A stretch of 64,000 nt of DNA from Tetrapyrgos nigripes (GCA_013368315.1 JAACJM010000132.1:124001-188000), one strand, 5' to 3'. Positions 9,764 through 21,791 are shown, numbered from the stretch's first letter. A program made the numbers and translations. Notes: generated by a model not told the origin, from the letters alone.

Positions 9764-10653
9764 TACTTATGCAATTTTAAAAGTCATCATTTACGTTCAT
9801 ACCATCTTTTGTCTACCAGCCTGTTTGTTTCTTAGCGGTACGGAGTTAACTGCCAAAACACAAGTCCAACTTTATTAGATCTGAGATCTCATGCTTTACT
9901 TCTGAAGGCTTTAAAAGGTTCGGGTTTTCATAGATCTTATTACTCTTTTCATTCCATCAAAGGTGTTATGGCCTGCTGCATGTACTGCACCTTTAGCCAT
10001 TGGTCCCATTTTCTCCTTTGTCCTTCTTACCGTAAAGAGGTCAAGATTAAGGGACGGTCTCATACTCTGGCATTGAAATGAACTCTCACTGATACTGTCT
10101 TATATGTTGAGCATCACCCTTGGTTCAAATACGACGTTCGACTGGAGGCAGAGTGACAAAGTCTATGACCCACTTGTAAGTTTATTTGTTTCCTTTCTGG
10201 CAGCGTACACTGCTTCACCCTTTTGGCTTATGCATTCCTCGTGCCAAAAACTTCACTTCCAGAGAGTCCGAGTACTTGTTCTTTTTGGATACACCGTGGG
10301 CTCCAATCCCGCTGCCTAGATATTTGGTTAGCTGGTAAGCACTTGGTTATTTTCCATCACTCATACGTTGCTAAGTTTTGCCGCTAGAGGCACTTGTCCT
10401 ACCTAAAGCCTACTCTCTTGTCGACACATAAGTTTTTGTGCTAGTTCATTACAACCTTGTACCGACTACTAGTCCTCTCTAGTAGTAGTCCCTTTGTTAA
10501 CTAGATATGAAATGAAGAGTAACCGCTAGTTTGTTAACCATATGTGTTTACTGCATTAAGCTTATCTGCTCCACTGATTTGATCCTTTATCATGTTCTAG
10601 TTTTGGTGGTAAGCCACCAGTATATGGGTACAGATCTATGTTGTAGAACATAG
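9764..10653. other. non-coding stretch
   Basis: No gene is supported. CCTTGGTTCAAAT at about 10116 is the same string found in the T-arm of the tRNA-like unit at 10654-10740, so a degraded copy of that unit may lie here. Confidence 0.35.
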
Positions 10654-10740
10654 GCAAATTTGGTGTAGTGGTAACACTGTGGAGATAATTGGATTTAATC
10701 CTTTACCCCCACCATCCTTGGTTCAAATCTGAGAACTTGT
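10654..10740 (+). tRNA. tRNA-like unit (tRNA gene, pseudo-tRNA or SINE head)
   Basis: A partial cloverleaf can be drawn. The acceptor arm GCAAATT/AACTTGT has one mismatch and one wobble. The D-stem GTGT/ACAC is perfect around AGTGGTA. The T-arm CTTGG-TTCAAAT-CTGAG has a 7-nt loop. A T-run (TTTT, 10752) follows as a Pol III terminator would. The centre is about 14 nt longer than normal and contains GGAT-TTA-ATCC, so the anticodon is not clear. It may be class II, intron-bearing, or a degenerate tRNA-derived SINE. Confidence 0.4.
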
Positions 10741-10807
10741 GTCCTCCTCCTTTTCATGGTGTCAGTGACAAATGCTACCCACTGTGGAAAGGGGGAGATT
10801 TTTTTTC

Positions 10808-11539
10808 TCATTTCCTCTTTACTATAGATCTGGTGCGAGGACTGCCAGTCTCTAAGTTAGGCCAAGCTAACTCTTCTTTAGAATCCTCTCCCAGATCTCC
10901 TTCGTCTTCTGTACCACTGATCTCAACTAACTCATTGTTAGAATCGTATTGCGGAGTTCTCAAGTTAGGCATGAGATCAAAGATGTAGTCCTTGCTGGGT
11001 GTCCATGACTCTTCTGGCACTTCTTCATCGTCCATCATTTTACGGAGCTGTTCAGCATCCAAATCAATAAGTTCATGAATGTTTGGGGGTAGTTCAATGG
11101 GTTTGTATCTTGCCTGATGAGGTGGGACTCTGAACGCCACCACTTTTTCTCGTAGCACCATTCCATCCACTTCCGCCAGTATGTAGGCTTGACCACTGGT
11201 TTGTCTAATAACAATCATAGGCCCTAAGTACCTAGGGTACATCTTTTTGTCTAGACTTTTCTCTATACAAGTGTTATGGACTTGAAATAGTGTTCCCAGT
11301 TTAAAGTCCCAATTCTTGATCACACTTCTATACTTCTTTTCAAAGTGTTTCAGCTCTGCTTTTTTCTGTTCATTCACTCTTCTAATCATGTCTTCTACAT
11401 GAATACGATGTTTCGCCAAGGCTTGGGCTCTATAACCCACCAATTCTTCTGTAGTGAGAATCCTGTCCGGTAGTTTAACTAACCAAGTAGACTCGACAAT
11501 GTCAAATGGTAGTCTAGGTTCTGCCCCTAATGCTATCAA
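10808..11539 (-). pseudogene. gypsy B pol C-terminus
   Basis: A 243-codon frame overlaps the integrase core frame by 4 bp and begins MIALGAEPRLPFDIVESTWL. A Lys/Glu-rich helix (VNEQKKAELKHFEKKY) precedes LGTLFQVHNT and YPRYLGPMIVI, typical of the gypsy integrase C-terminal barrel. The tail is acidic. No chromodomain is visible, unlike element A. Confidence 0.7.
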
Positions 11540-12377
11540 ATATGGTGACAGCCTAAGCCCTTTCTGGGTGTGACTTCATCTGCCCATAGAACTGGTTTCA
11601 AGAACCAAAACCATTTAGATAGGTCACTGCCAGTTGCTTTAACTAGTGCTTGCCTTATGTTGAAGTGAGCTGGTTCGATTACGCCATTAGCTTGAGAATT
11701 GTATGCTGAGATAGTAATACCTCTAATGCCATACTTATCTTCTAGCCATTGAAGTACTGCCTTGATCTGAGGAGCATTGTCTGGAACAACTTCTTCAGGG
11801 ACTCCCCACCTGCATATAATATCTTCAAACCATTCAGCTATGGCTCTGGCAGTATCATGCTTTAGTGCATGTCCTTCTGACCATCTTGATAAGGCACAAC
11901 GACCATGTACCACATTCTTACAACCATGCTGCCAGAGATACTTTAAAGACGTCTACATGTACTTTCTGGAATAAGGATGGCATATGCGTTAAAGTTGGCA
12001 GTATCTTTGGTAGTCTCGACTGGTGGGCTTGACATTCCACACAAGTTGACACAAATTGACACAAACCATTGAACATCACTTTCCATGTCTGGCCACCAAA
12101 AACACTTAGCTATTATAGCTTCAGTCACATAGAGCCCTTTATGGCCTAGGTGATCATGTGCTGAATGCATCATGAACATTCTCCTTTTCTTTGGTACATA
12201 CAGAAGATGTTGACCATGCATTTCTGCATTTTTACGATACAACCTGCCTTCTCCATCTATAAAGAACTGCTTAGCCTTTTTTATAACTTTCCTCTTTCTT
12301 TTAGCAGTTAGCTTTCTCAGATTTGCTTCTGGCAGTTCAGTCAAGTATTCCTTTACTGGCGCTATCATAGAATCCAA
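11536..12377 (-). pseudogene. gypsy B integrase (two frames)
   Basis: The zinc-binding region (MHSAHDHLGHKG..., 11943-12377) and the catalytic core (11536-11913) are in different frames. The core shows VVPDNAPQIK and YNSQANGVIEPAH, consistent with the second Asp and the Glu of the D,D(35)E triad. The break near 11930 makes it non-functional. Confidence 0.75.
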
Positions 12378-13052
12378 ATCTTTACCTTCTATAGATCTAT
12401 GATTCTCATGATAAGGATGACTTTCTGTCTACTCAGCACTATCTGGTGGTGCTACAAAGACTTGTGAAATTTGACTATAAACCATTTTGGCAGTCTCACT
12501 TTCAATTGTCGTAACTCCTACAGATTCTGCCAGTCTTTGTCTAACTTTTGTTAATGCTCTTTCTTTGTCTAGAACTTCTTGTATATCATCTTGCCTATCC
12601 CTATGGCCACACTATTCAAGTAGCCACCCCTATGGTCAATAAGGTGTTTGAAATCCTCAAATTCTAGCGGCACTTCTGTCTTGTCTGGACCCCTTCTAAA
12701 ATGCAAAGGTACTCCATTGTCCTCATTCATTTCGTCTTCTTCAACTTTTGGTTGGGCTCAGGGTATTTCTGAACATTCTGAAGAAGGTCTCCTTGACAAA
12801 CCATCTGCTAGTATATGAGTTTTCCTTTTCACATGTACAAGTTCAAACTGGTATTTCTTATGTCTTTGATCCAGCAATTGATAGTCGTGTTTGGACCTAA
12901 ACTTGGATTATCCAGCATCCCTTTGATGTAACTGGCATCTGTGAAGACAGTAAGATCCCTACAACCTTAAGTATAATAGAAAGAGTCTTCTAGTGCTAGT
13001 TTAAGGCTGTATAGCTCTCTCTTTGGTTGTGAGAATCATGCTTCCCGATCAT

Positions 13053-13778
13053 TTAGAAGCACAGATCTGAAGTAGAGATAATTCTTCTTCTTAGGATCCA
13101 GCTCATCTTTTTGAAAGTATAGGATGTATCCACCAATAAGCAAATTCCTTTTGCATGATCATACTTAACAGCTTTTAGTGGTGGTGCTATTGTAATTGCT
13201 ACTTTGACTTTGTCAAACGCAGTCTGTTCTACACTAGTCCACTGCCAAGGCACATTTTTAGTGAGATCATACAAAGGTCCAGCGATCTCCACATAATCCT
13301 TCACATATACTCTCAAGATCCCAGCTGTGCCCAGGAAACTTCTAAGTTCAGATAGATCCTTAGGTTCTGGCCACTGCCTAATCACTTCTACTGTTTTCTC
13401 GTCAGGTTCTCGACCTTCATAAGTACACTTATGGCCCACTATTGTCACTTCAGGGTTGCAAATAAATGTTTTCTTTCCTGAGAAAGTGCTGCCAGCATAC
13501 TTCATTCTCTGAACTATTCTGTTCACATTTTGAAGGTGTTCCCAAACAAAAACGTGTATGCCTGGAATTTCAGGAATAGTCTCATAACCACCATCAGCTG
13601 TTTCATATCGCAATGCAGGTCCTTTTAGCAGTACATCATCTACATATGAAATAGTGACTTGTGGCATTTCTTCCTTCAAAATATAAGTAACATCATGAAA
13701 AATGGGCACTGAGTTAGTCCAACCCATAAGTAGTTTTACTAACCTATGTAGACCAAAAGGTGTTTGGAAAGCCATCAT
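13053..13778 (-). pseudogene. gypsy B reverse transcriptase (part)
   Basis: MMAFQTPFGLHRLVKLLMGWTNS matches the RT region before the active site, and YVDDVLLKG carries the two catalytic aspartates. The thumb and connection region (WPEPKDLSELRSFLG) follows, then the start of RNase H (VDTS). The upstream fingers region lies in another frame at 13873-14145, where IPWVEKNYPIPPGKYEALM is readable. RNase H continues out of frame to about 12770 (SVLLNDREA, FTDASYIKGML) with stops. Confidence 0.8.
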
Positions 13779-14893
13779 ATCTCTGGAAGACTCGTCTATG
13801 TATCAATGGTTGTATCCGACAAAGATATCTAGTGTCCCCAGGCAAGCTCTACCCATAAATTCTCTGGTGACGTCAGCAGTTGCTGGCAGTACTCAAGACT
13901 ATGCACAATCCTGACTCTGCCATCTTTCTTGCCTCTATAGCTTCCATTACATGGCTCATAAGTGCCTCATACTTCCCTGGTGGTATAGGATAATTCTTTT
14001 CCACCCAAGGAATGTGTGGGGTCATGGCTAGTTTAATCAGTGGGAAGAATTCAACTTTGAAGTTCCCAGCCTCTTCCGTTTTCCATGTGAAACCAGGTTC
14101 TTGCAACTTCATTAGCGCATGCAACAGTTTCCTTTCCCCTGGCAAAAGAAAACCTCCAGGATGGTTTTAATCAATTATTTCCTTCCTTTCTTGAGTGTAG
14201 CATTCGCCAGGAGTGAATTCTGGCAGGCATGTCCTTTAATGAATTGCCAGTAATGTTCCTAGTAATCCTGAATTCTGGCAGTAACTCTGTTTTAACTGGT
14301 TTTACTTTATTCGCTACTGACTTGTATTTACCAAACACACTTTCTGTTTCTTCACCCTGACTACCACTAGTTTGTGCTCCCTCTGCATTACAGTTCAGAG
14401 ACAATGCTTGAGCTGTGAACATATTGGCGTTAACCACTGTAGGGTTTTTTAGAATGTGTTTGAGCTTTATACTGTTGTAGTAATTGGCTTGCCTTCTTAT
14501 CTTTCTCTTTAATCCCATTGTAAGAAGCAAACACATATGCTTCACTAATTTCATCTTTAGTGAAACCTCTGTCTCTTGCTACAGTGAATCTGCTAATCAC
14601 AATTTTGTCCTTATCGTTTATTTCAAAGGAAAGGGCTACCTCTCCCTGTAATTCTAACAGTTCATCAAGGACCCTTGAAAATTTGTAGCTTCAGGGTTCA
14701 CTTCCTTGTTTTCTTCTCCATGTTTTTCATCCTTTACACCTTCATCTTCTTCAGCAGACATGGGGACTTCATTACTCATGTCCTTATCTACAAACCACTT
14801 TGCTGGAGGAGGCAAAACACCTGGTCTCTGTCCTCTAGCATATGTTGGAATTGTACATCTCCAGTCTGAGTTAGGATCTTGGAGTGTAATGAA

Positions 14894-15426
14894 TGTCGTG
14901 ACAGTATTATTTTCAGGGTATTTTCGTTTATTTTCTGTTTCTTTTCTTCATCAGTCACTGCCTTTTGATCATCATTTTGTTCATCCTTTGCCCTATCTTT
15001 TGTTCAACTTTCCTTGATCATCTATGCACAGCTATCATACCCTGTTTCATCATTTGTTCATCTTTCTATGATACATCTCTTACAGGGACACTACGCACAG
15101 CTTGTTCATCTTTTGTTCATCTTTTCATGATACATCTCTTACAGGGACAATAGGCTGTACCTTGATTGTTCTGGACAGTTCTCTGATTCCTTTCTTCGCT
15201 TTGCTCAGTTCTTATCTTTCTTTCTGTTCTGTGTATATAAGCTTAGAGTAATAGCTCCCTAGTCCCCATCTTGACTTCTTTGTCTTGGGACTAGGTGAGC
15301 ATCTCATGTATTCATTGTCTTTATTCAATATTAACTTTGTCTTGGGACTAGTCTCTCATTGTTATCTGTCTACCGTTGTCCTGTCTACGCCTACTGCTTA
15401 GAGCCAAGTGTGTGCTCTTTACCACA
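14894..15426 (+). repeat. 5' LTR of gypsy element A
   Basis: This 533-bp LTR begins TGTCGTGACAG and ends TTTACCACA. It contains an internal direct repeat of about 65 bp (GATACATCTCTTACAGGGACA occurs twice in near-identical context) and a TATA box at 15234. The left target duplication ATGAA is at 14889-14893; its partner appears as TTCAT at 21787-21791 because that side has been inverted. Confidence 0.93.
15234..15275 (+). promoter_or_regulatory. TATA box and predicted transcript start with self-priming sequence, element A
   Basis: TATATAA at 15234-15240 is followed 34 nt from its first base by ATCTTGACTT at 15268. The first 8 bases are complementary to GTCAAGAT just after the LTR. In the other LTR the site reads ATCTCGACCT. 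Combining the two suggests an ancestral ATCTTGACCT, which is complementary over 10 nt to AGGTCAAGAT at 15429-15438. Confidence 0.6.
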
Positions 15427-15428
15427 TT

Positions 15429-15438
15429 AGGTCAAGAT
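15429..15438 (+). other. self-priming PBS of element A
   Basis: AGGTCAAGAT sits two bases after the 5' LTR. It does not start TGG and does not look like a tRNA 3' complement, but it pairs with the predicted 5' end of the element's own transcript. That is the known Tf1/sushi arrangement. Confidence 0.55.
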
Positions 15439-15885
15439 ATCTCTTGCTGCACCGACAGCCTAGTTATCAGGTTGTCCTTGCAGAAACTCTGTTACCACGT
15501 CTACAGCACCCTCTCGAGCACCATCTTGTGCTTCTCATACTTCTTGTGCACCCAGTTCTGTATCCAGCAAGTCGTCCTGTCGAGGACAACTACACAGCTT
15601 TGATCTAGTCAATCGGAGACATGTCTGCTTTGATATCAACAGTTATTTTAAAGACAGAGACAAAGGATTCTGTAACTGCCCAAGCCATCCTTGTCCAAAT
15701 GCTTACATCCATTCCATTCCCCAAATCCATTACTATAGTTGGAAAGACAACAATACTTGTTTTACTGTATTGTCTTACCCACCAGTTCAGCCTTTCTCCA
15801 TCAACACTTCTGTTACCTACCACTTCCATCACCCACATCCCATATCCCTGTCATCCCATCGTCTCCTGTTCCCTCAGATATCAAT

Positions 15886-17064
15886 ATGTCTGAACAAGCT
15901 CAACAACCCCATTTTGATATGCACTGTGCCGAACAGATTCATCAGGCAGCTACCATTCAGGACATTATAAATGCTCATGGACTTCTCCAAGAGCAGGTCA
16001 CTACATTCCTTCAACACATAAACCAGCAACAACCCCAGCCTCAGGCTCACACAATAAGCCAGAGCTCTGATAAATCCAGCATGGCCAAGCCTGAACCCTT
16101 CAAGGGTAAGGCTGTAGATGTCAGGTCCTTCCTGGTGTCTTTCAGGAACTGGGCTGGAGAACAGAGAGATATTGCTGGAAACGAAGGAAAGATGATCTGA
16201 TCTGCACTCTCATTCATGCAGTGGGAGGCTGGCATTTGGGCTGCACCATACATTGAAGAAGCTATGGCATATGACGGGACTACTCAGACTGTCAATCCGT
16301 TTAATGGAACTTGGAGTGTATTTGTAGAAGCTTTCAAAGCACGGTTTGGATCATTGGATGAACAGGCAGATGCACGAGATGCAATAGAAGGATTGGTTCA
16401 GGCAAAACAGACAGTTGCGAAGTACATTCAGGTATTCACAGACTTGGGTCAGAGGACAGGATACTCTGATGAAGATCTCCAAGCTCGTCTTGAACAAGGA
16501 TTCAACTATAACCTCTGTGTTGGCTTAGCCCCCATTGAGGCAGTAAAAGGCAAGCCAATTTCACTTGATGATTTGGTTAAGAGGATCACCACTCTCGAGC
16601 AGGGTCACAAGACCACCACTACTACGTCCACTTCTACCTCCACTTCCGATCCCTACACTATGGACATTGACACCACTCACACTGGCAATGGTAAAACACG
16701 TGAAGACTATCTTCATGCTATGCAAAACTGTTGCTATGGTTGCAGTGCTCCAGGCCACATGAAGCCTCAGTGCAACCATAAGGAGGCCAAGTGCAACTAC
16801 TGTGCTTGGAAGGGTCATTTGGATCGTGTTTGTCAGGACAAGTTCATGGGTCTTGACCGTAATAGAGGATTACGCCCTCAGGGGCAACACATTGCCACCA
16901 CTACTACAGACAACTACTTCACGTTATTTCCATCTGAATCCCCAGCTGTTCCTTCTACATCCGCTACTCCATCCCCAGATTATTCTGCACAACTCACTGC
17001 TCTCCAAAATGCTATGACTCAACAGGCTGCCATTTTGGCTATGTTTATGAAGATGGATTTTTAA
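15886..17064 (+). pseudogene. gypsy A Gag
   Basis: The frame starts MSEQAQQPHFDMHCAEQI and runs to TAA at 17062-17064, broken once by TGA at 16198-16200 where CGA would fit (KMI-stop-SALSFMQWEAG). The capsid-like region is followed by two zinc knuckles, CYGCSAPGHMKPQC and CNYCAWKGHLDRVC, both CX2CX4HX4C. A Ser/Thr-rich segment precedes them. I chose the ATG at 15886 because the upstream part of the frame has no other ATG near it and looks non-coding. Confidence 0.85.
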
Positions 17065-17069
17065 AGCAG

Positions 17070-17483
17070 GTGCCTGTTCCAGCCATGCAGACAACACCCT
17101 TCAAACAATTTTCTATAATTTCTACCTCCTTGTACACCTCTATTTCCACATGTAAAATATCAGTTATTCAGGAAATAGATCCTCTTTCATTGCATTTTCG
17201 TGTGGGAGTAAAATTAGGAGGAGCAAACCAAAGTCTAGACACAACAGCAATGATAGACAGTGGAGCAACAGCATTATTTCTGGGAAGGGACTTTGTGGCG
17301 AAACATCGTATTCAAACATTCCGACTAAAGCAACCCATTAATGTTTTCAACATTGATGGACATATTGAGAGGTTTGCACATTTGGGACTTACTGTCGATG
17401 GACAGGAAAACTGGATGGATTTTTTGGTCACAGACATTGGAGGAGAAGGTATCATTCTAGGATTACCTGGCTACAACAGATAA
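17070..17483 (+). pseudogene. gypsy A protease region
   Basis: MIDSGATALFLGRDF is the retropepsin active site and IILGLP the flap-distal strand. Coding continues in another frame after about 17468 (QQINPEVDWKRGEV), where a single-base change has broken it. The frame differs from gag, as expected if pol was expressed by frameshift or reinitiation. Confidence 0.8.
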
Positions 17484-20348
17484 ATCCTGAAGTAGACTGG
17501 AAAAGAGGGGAGGTAAAGAGGCAAAAGGCAACAGTTGAAGAGGTTGTAGATGAAGGTGACGAGATTCGATGGACTGGGGAGGTACCATCAGAAAGAGAGG
17601 ATTTTATGGTGGATAAAGAGGAGGAACAGAGGGAAGAAATAGTAACATCTGATTTGGAGGAGGAAGAAACCCCTTTGGCCACATCTGTGCTAATCGGGTA
17701 ACTCAAAGGAAATGGTGGAAGGCAGGGATTCTTCAAGAACCGAGTGAGGAGGTTTGGTGCACAGCTGGGTACACTTATTCTCAACAGCTTGCAGAGCAAG
17801 CTCAAAAGGACAAACCCAAGCAGACGTTTGAACAGATGGTACCGGCACAATACTGAGATTTCCCAAAAGTATTCTCAAAAATGGAGTCTGAATGACTTCC
17901 TGCTCATAAATCCTGGGATCATGCTATTGAACTGGTACTGGAGGCACCGGAAACTATGCACACCAAAATATATCCAATGTCAATCAATGAACAAGAAGAG
18001 TTAGATTGGTTCCTGGAGGATAACTTACGCAAGGGGTATATTCAACCGTCCAAATCACCACTATCATTGCCAGTCTTCTTTGTAAAAAAGAAGGATGGCA
18101 AATTGTGGTTCATACAAGACTATCAGAAGCTGAATCATTTTACAATCAAAAACTGTTACCCTCTCCCTCTGGTCACCAACATTATCAGTCATCTGCAGAA
18201 AGCCCGATACTTTACCAAGTTCGATGTATGTTGGGGATACAAATCAAGTCTGGAGATGAATGGAAGGCAGCATTTGCTATAAATAGGGGATTATTTGAAC
18301 CTAAGGTCATGTTCTTTGGACTCACCAATTCCCTGGCAACCTTCCAATCTCTAATGAATTCGATATTTGCTGATTTAATCGCTGCAGGGAAAGTAGCTGT
18401 ATATCTAGATGACATCCTTATCTTCAGTGGGTTGTTAGAAGAAGTACGAGCAATTACACAGGAAGTTTTGAAGAGGTTGGAAAACATGATTTATATTTGA
18501 GGCCAGAGAAGTGTGAGTTCGAGCAGGAGAAGACTGAATATCCAGGCAGGTACGAATGGATCCAGTGAAGGTAGCAGCAGTAAAGGATTGGAAGACACCA
18601 ATGACACTCCGAGATCTATGAGGGTTCCTGGGATTTGCCAATTTCTACCGACACTTTATTAAAGACTTCTCTAAGATAGCCAGGCCACTCCATGATTTGA
18701 CATGTAAATGTCACATTCGACTGGGGAACTCATCAGCAAGCAGCTTTCGAGCAACTCAGAGAAGCTTTCGTGTCTGCACCGATCCTTACCCTTTGGGAAC
18801 CTGGAAAGCCAAGGATAGAAGTAGATGCATCAGGATTTACAATGGGGGGAGTGTTGATGCAGAAGTTAGAGGATGGTCTTTGGCACCCAGTCGCATTTCA
18901 TTCTTCCTCCATGCAACCTGTTGAACAGAATTACAAGATATATGATCAGGAAATGCTTGCGATAATAGAGGCATTGAAGAACTGGAGGCATTATTTGGAG
19001 GGACAACCAGAGGCATTCCGAATTGTAACTGATCATTCCAACCTAAAGTTCTGGCATACAGCTCAGGATCTTAGTCAAAGACAAGCTCAATGGGCCCTTT
19101 GGCTTTCTCGATTCAACTTTCAACTAGTTCATCGACCCAGGAAGTTAAATTCACAAGCAGATGCACTGTCAAAAATGCCGGAACATCGAGTCTCTGATAG
19201 GGAGAATAACCTGCAACAAACAGTGCTCAAACCTATCCATTTTGCAACCATCACTGCAGCTGTACTGGAAAACCCGTTGGAGGAGAGGATATGTAAAGCG
19301 TCGGAAGGGAAGCTGAGGTATTAGAAGGACTTAAGGAGTTGAAGGAGAACGGGTTGAGGAGATTGGCAAATGGTTTAGCAGAATGGGAGGAAGATAATGG
19401 GTTGGTATATCATCGAGGACACGTATATGTTCCCCCAGATGAACAGTTAAGGGCAGATGTTGTATGACAGTGTCATGATGATCCTACTGCAGGGACTCTA
19501 GATTGGTGGATACTCATTTTTGGGGGCCAACGATGAGATTGTTTGTGGAAACGTTTGTTGAAGGATGTGATAATTGTGCAGGGAAGAAGCTGCAAAGACA
19601 CCCGAGAGCAATAACACAACCATTGAGAGTTCCAAAGGGATTATGGGAGGAGGTTGGAGTAGATTTGATAACTCAACTTCCAGAGTCAAATGGGTATGAT
19701 GCTATCATGGGAAACAGATTCATGCAATCCCATGTACATCCAACATCAATGCAGAGGGAGTGGCAGATCTCTTTTATTGAGAGATTTTCCAACTTCATGG
19801 ACTGCCTCTACGTTTCATTTCAGATTGAGGACCGCAATTTGCAGCCAAAGTTATGCAGATGCTACTCGAACAATTGGGGATCAACTCCAATCTCACATCA
19901 AGATACCACCTGCAAGCCAATGGAGAGACAGAGTGAGCCAACCAGGAAGTAGAGAAGTATCTTTGATTGTTTGTAAATTGATGACAAGACAATTGGGCTG
20001 AATATCTTCCTTTAGCAGAGTTTATTATCAATTCCTGAACTCACTCTGCTCACGACATGTTGCCCTTCGAAGTGACTTACAGCTATCTACCACTCTTCAA
20101 TATACCAGCGGGAAGGCGCTCAGGGATTCCAGAAGTAGAGAAGTGGATCGACATTTTGCGAGAAGTTCAGAAGGACGCAGGAGCAGCTCTTCATTTGGGA
20201 AAGAGGCAACAGAAGGAGGGGTATGAACAAGGAAAAAGGAAAACACACGAATTCAAAGTTGGAGATTATGTGTGGTTGAGTGCAGAGGATATAAATCTGA
20301 AGTTGTTGAGTGAGAAGTTGGGTGACAGACAGTTAGGACCATACAAAA
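17484..20348 (+). pseudogene. gypsy A pol: RT, RNase H, integrase, cut at 20348
   Basis: RT spans about 17960-18480 with a frame change near 18240; YLDDILIF is the active site. RNase H reads from about 18770 (IEVDASGFTMGG, YDQEMLAIIEALKNWRHYL, TDHSNLKFW). Integrase from 19330 to 20345 has many stops, but the zinc region and a catalytic stretch (GPQFAAK, YHLQANGETE) are readable. The C-terminal part resumes at 20057 and ends mid-protein at GPYK (20348), where the inverted-repeat element begins. The next codons (ILEKIGP...) are at 22710 on the opposite strand. Confidence 0.85.
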
Positions 20349-21163
20349 CTGGGGGTAGAGGCCAGGCTGTTGCTGGCAAGACAATTACTATATTACATCA
20401 GGGATAAAGATCAATGTTGGGCATATATATAGGAACATGCAGGATCATTATAAGTAGCATTGTGGTGTTATATCCTCCTTCTGGTGATGAAGTGTTTCCA
20501 TGCACGCCATCATTGAGCCAAACTGTGCCATCTTTTCTCACTACATGCACCATAAAATGGTTCTTGTTAACCCAGTAAATGGACAACTGAACCAGAAATA
20601 ATAAACTGAGTGTGGCACTGTAAATGTTTCAGAGAGTGAAGTTGGGCCTTGTTGGAGTGTACAGCTTCAGAAATTGAAATAAGAGATGGAGAAGGGCATC
20701 AACTCATCCATGGAAAGATGGGAAAGTACCCAATCCATGAATTCAGGGGACCTAGATGCAATGAGTACAATGACAACAGGTAGCCAAAAGGAACACACAG
20801 CTCCCCAAAATCATACATAGTGATGGTTGACAACAACAAAGACAGGTGAGCGGCAAAGACACAGGTGAGGTATATCTTGTTCCAAAGTTAAATGAGACAA
20901 GAATTGGCCCATAATAAGGATATATTGAAGGTAAACTCCCCTGCTCTCACGTACCTTCCCCTCACCCACCCAAAACTCATATCTGTAGATCCAGAGAACC
21001 TCTCAGTATGGGGTTCCTTTCCCTGATTTTCTGGAGTTTAATGAGGCCAGAAATGCCGCAGATAAAAAATATATTGATGGTAAACTTCCCAGCACTCACA
21101 TACCCTCCCCTCACCCACCTAAAAACTCATATTTCCACATCCAGAGCGCCTATGACTCTATGT
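20349..21163. repeat. left arm of a long inverted repeat
   Basis: This arm (815 bp) is the reverse complement of 23645-24444 with few differences. It begins ACTGGGGGTAGAGGCC. On the minus strand it contains a 62-codon frame with NHFMVHVVRKDGTVWLNDG, and its inner part holds two units of the roughly 150-bp tandem repeat seen at 23170-23900. It lies against element A's pol on the left and B's protease fragment on the right. Confidence 0.9.
20398..20586 (-). pseudogene. fragment with peptidase-like NHF...DG...WLNDG motif, left copy
   Basis: The 62-codon frame reads VNKNHFMVHVVRKDGTVWLNDG. The pattern of His, then dG.vW..Dg, resembles the C-terminal His box of ubiquitin-type cysteine peptidases and similar fragments in transposon-associated mushroom proteins. 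Only this short piece is open. The copy at 24205-24393 has N for D in WLNDG, so the two arms have begun to diverge. Confidence 0.35.
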
Positions 21164-21791
21164 TTGATTGCGCCAGCAGTGAAAAGACTGTTGAAAAGAA
21201 GGATGAACATCTTGAATGTGAAACCTAGAGTATGGTGAAAGCCTGTTCAAACCCATAAACAAGCAGTTGTAGGAGGAAATTTAGAGTCTGAAGAGGAGGA
21301 AGTATTTTTTGCCTTAGAAGATCTAGAGCAGCCTGCAATGGACATCTTTGTTCAAGGTAGAGGCAGATTACCACCAAATTTGATTGTACATAGAGACTCA
21401 GTGGAACAATTTTTGAAACACAGAAGATTATTATAGCAGCTAGACCATCAGACGAACTCAGAGTCACTTATCCCATTATCAATGGATCTGGTCAGCGAGT
21501 AGAGTGTATTATGGATAATGGATCACAGATAGTGTCGATGAATACTAGTGTAGCAGCTGGTGTACAACTAGCCTGGGATCCAGACTTAGTCATTCATATG
21601 GAAAGTGCGAATGGCACTATCACCCCTACTAGAGGATTAGCTAGAAATGTGCCTTTCAGGTTTGGTGACATAAAAGTCTATTTAAAAGTACATATCATGG
21701 ACGATTGTCCATATCAAGTGCTCATAGGAAGACCATTTGATGTATTATGTGAAATGGCAGTGAACAATCCCAAAGATGGGAATCAGTTCAT
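21164..21791 (+). pseudogene. gypsy B protease fragment, inverted relative to B pol
   Basis: Two frames are joined by a shift near 21415. The first reads ESEEEEVFFALEDLEQPAMDIF; the second IAARPSDELRVTYPIING then IMDNGSQIVS (the DNGS protease site) and VLIGRPFDVLCE. It ends NPKDGNQF at 21791, where the LTR begins. The next residues, ITLQDPNSDWRC, are at 14888 on the minus strand, so this fragment and B pol were one gene. The last five bases, TTCAT, are element A's target duplication. Confidence 0.85.

Larger units (their letters stand above)
10808..14888 (-). pseudogene. gypsy element B: pol, decayed
   Basis: On the minus strand the pol of a Ty3/gypsy element reads from 14888 (FITLQDPNSDWRC..., the segment just after protease) through RT, RNase H and integrase to 10808. 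The frame breaks at least five times (about 14545, 14165, 13900, 13050, 11940) and has stop codons inside RNase H. The family resembles gypsy elements common in mushroom genomes. Its protease lies at 21164-21791 on the other strand because of a later inversion, and element A separates the two parts. No LTR of B was found. Confidence 0.85.

Noticed and set aside
15376..15603. short plus-strand frames after element A's LTR
   Set aside because: They start inside the LTR and lie in the leader before gag; no conserved sequence.
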